Assembly: GCA_007119405.1 (NCBI GenBank)
Contig: SKPT01000623.1
Span: 1-5,811, forward strand
DNA: 5,811 nucleotides
Origin: Phycisphaeraceae bacterium
GTDB lineage: Bacteria > Planctomycetota > Phycisphaerae > Phycisphaerales > Phycisphaeraceae
Direction: 5' to 3'
In this document: positions 4,989 through 5,811 of the stretch, piece after piece
How positions within the stretch are numbered: the first letter of the stretch is position 1
Layout of the letters: the number at the start of each line of letters is the position of its first letter
Translations under genes and position numbers: made by a program
The notes under the pieces: generated by a model
Seen by the model: the letters and a program-made list of their open reading frames with translations, nothing else
The model's database searches: none
What the model was told of the DNA's origin: nothing

Positions 4989-5811
4989 ATGGTGCCGATC
5001 GTGGGCATGGACGAGTTGGAGTCCGCGGCCGCGGCGTTGCGCGGCGGGCGGGTGGTGGCGTTCGCTACGGAGACGGTCTACGGGCTGGGCGCCGACGCGC
5101 TGGACGCCGAGGCGGTGGCGCGCGTGTTCGAGCTCAAGGCCCGGCCGCGGTTCGATCCGCTGATCGTGCATGTGAGCAAGGTGCAGGCGGTGCATGAGCT
5201 GGTGACAGATTTTCCGCCGACGGCGCGGGTGCTGGCGGCGGCGTTCTGGCCGGGGCCGCTGACACTCGTGCTGGCCAAGGCCGCGGTCGTGCCGGACCTG
5301 GTCACCGCGGGCCTGGCGACGGTGGCCGTGCGCGTACCGGGCCACGCCGGGGCACGCCGCCTGATCGAGCTTGCCGGGGTGCCGGTGGCGGCGCCGAGCG
5401 CCAACCGCTTCGGCGGGGTCAGCCCGACCACGGCCGCGCACGTGCAGGAGGAGTTCGCCAACGTCGGGCCCGACGAGATCGCCTGCATCGTCGACGGCGG
5501 GGCTTGTGCCACCGGCGTCGAGAGCACGGTGGTGTCGGTGCTCGGCGATGAGCCGGCCGTGCTCAGGCCCGGCGGCGTGCCGCAGGAGCGGATCGAGGCG
5601 ACGCTGGGGCGGGCGGTGAAGGTAGGGCAGGTGGGCAATGGTGGGGACGTGGCGGGGTATCAGTCGCCGGGGATGCTGTCGCGGCACTACGCCCCGCGGA
5701 CGCCGCTGGTGGTGGTGGCCGAGCTGACGTCGTCGGCGTTGGCGAGCCATGCGGGGCAGGCGGTGGGGGCGCTGGCGTGGTCGGCGCGGGGCGAGGCGGC
5801 GGCGCGGGCGG
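4989..5811 (+). CDS. sua5: L-threonylcarbamoyladenylate synthase, long Sua5 form, C-terminus cut by window edge
   Basis: Cytoplasmic enzyme that makes threonylcarbamoyl-AMP from threonine, bicarbonate and ATP, the first step of t6A formation at position 37 of tRNAs reading ANN codons. It is open for 274 codons to the window end; the long family form is about 320-350 residues. The YrdC domain carries FATETVYGLGADA (25-37), KARPRFDPLIVHV (50-62), FWPGPLTLVL (86-95), VAVRVPGH (112-119), APSANRFGGVSPTTA (135-149), VDGG (168-171), GVEST (176-180) and LRPGG (192-196). The linker motif SPGMLSRHYAP at 226-236 then leads into the start of the C-terminal Sua5 domain, which separates this form from short TsaC. 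The first motif has Ala26 where most relatives have Pro. The start is ATG 4989; ATG 5007 is an in-frame alternative. There is no Shine-Dalgarno, and a -10-like box lies just upstream. Codons end mostly in G (GTG, GCG, CGG), unlike the C-ending preference of gpsA. Confidence 0.95.
   Translation, partial: MVPIVGMDELESAAAALRGGRVVAFATETVYGLGADALDAEAVARVFELKARPRFDPLIVHVSKVQAVHELVTDFPPTARVLAAAFWPGPLTLVLAKAAVVPDLVTAGLATVAVRVPGHAGARRLIELAGVPVAAPSANRFGGVSPTTAAHVQEEFANVGPDEIACIVDGGACATGVESTVVSVLGDEPAVLRPGGVPQERIEATLGRAVKVGQVGNGGDVAGYQSPGMLSRHYAPRTPLVVVAELTSSALASHAGQAVGALAWSARGEAAARA

Noticed and set aside
4686..5750. 354-codon minus-strand frame opposite the SdpI-like gene and sua5
   Set aside because: It runs across two recognised genes and a spacer, with an Arg/His-rich translation and no motif.

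Overview
The window is GC-rich (about 70% in the coding stretches I sampled by hand). It holds five protein genes, two of them cut by the window edges. No rRNA, tRNA, CRISPR array, insertion sequence or transposase is visible. An exosortase next to a polysaccharide-export lipoprotein, high GC, patchy Shine-Dalgarno use and ATG-heptamer intergenic repeats suggest a Gram-negative, diderm bacterium. My best guess is Planctomycetota, perhaps Phycisphaerae, but this is inference and no marker gene settles it.

Left part, minus strand (1-3013): a Wza-type polysaccharide export lipoprotein (3013-1571) lies upstream of a membrane exosortase (1323 to beyond position 1, C-terminus missing). They are separated by a 247-base spacer with a strong GC hairpin and a possible 19-codon open frame that overlaps the exosortase start codon as ATGA. 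In other bacteria exosortases are coupled genomically to exopolysaccharide clusters and to PEP-CTERM type sorted proteins. This end of the window is therefore probably the edge of an exopolysaccharide and protein-sorting locus that continues to the left.

Middle (3014-3385): a divergent intergenic region with palindromes but no convincing promoter pair. It separates the export gene from gpsA.

Right part, plus strand (3386-5811): gpsA, glycerol-3-phosphate dehydrogenase (phospholipid precursor synthesis); a small SdpI-family membrane protein whose gene has lower GC (about 59%) and is flanked by ATG-heptamer repeats in opposite orientation; and a long-form Sua5/YrdC threonylcarbamoyl-AMP synthase for tRNA t6A modification, cut by the right edge and possibly transcribed without a leader. 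These three look like independent genes rather than one pathway.

I found no clearly new system. The least ordinary points are the Ala-rich linker plus extra membrane segments on the exosortase, the acidic/Ala-rich insert between the two SLBB domains of the export protein, and the repeat-flanked, lower-GC sdpI-like gene.
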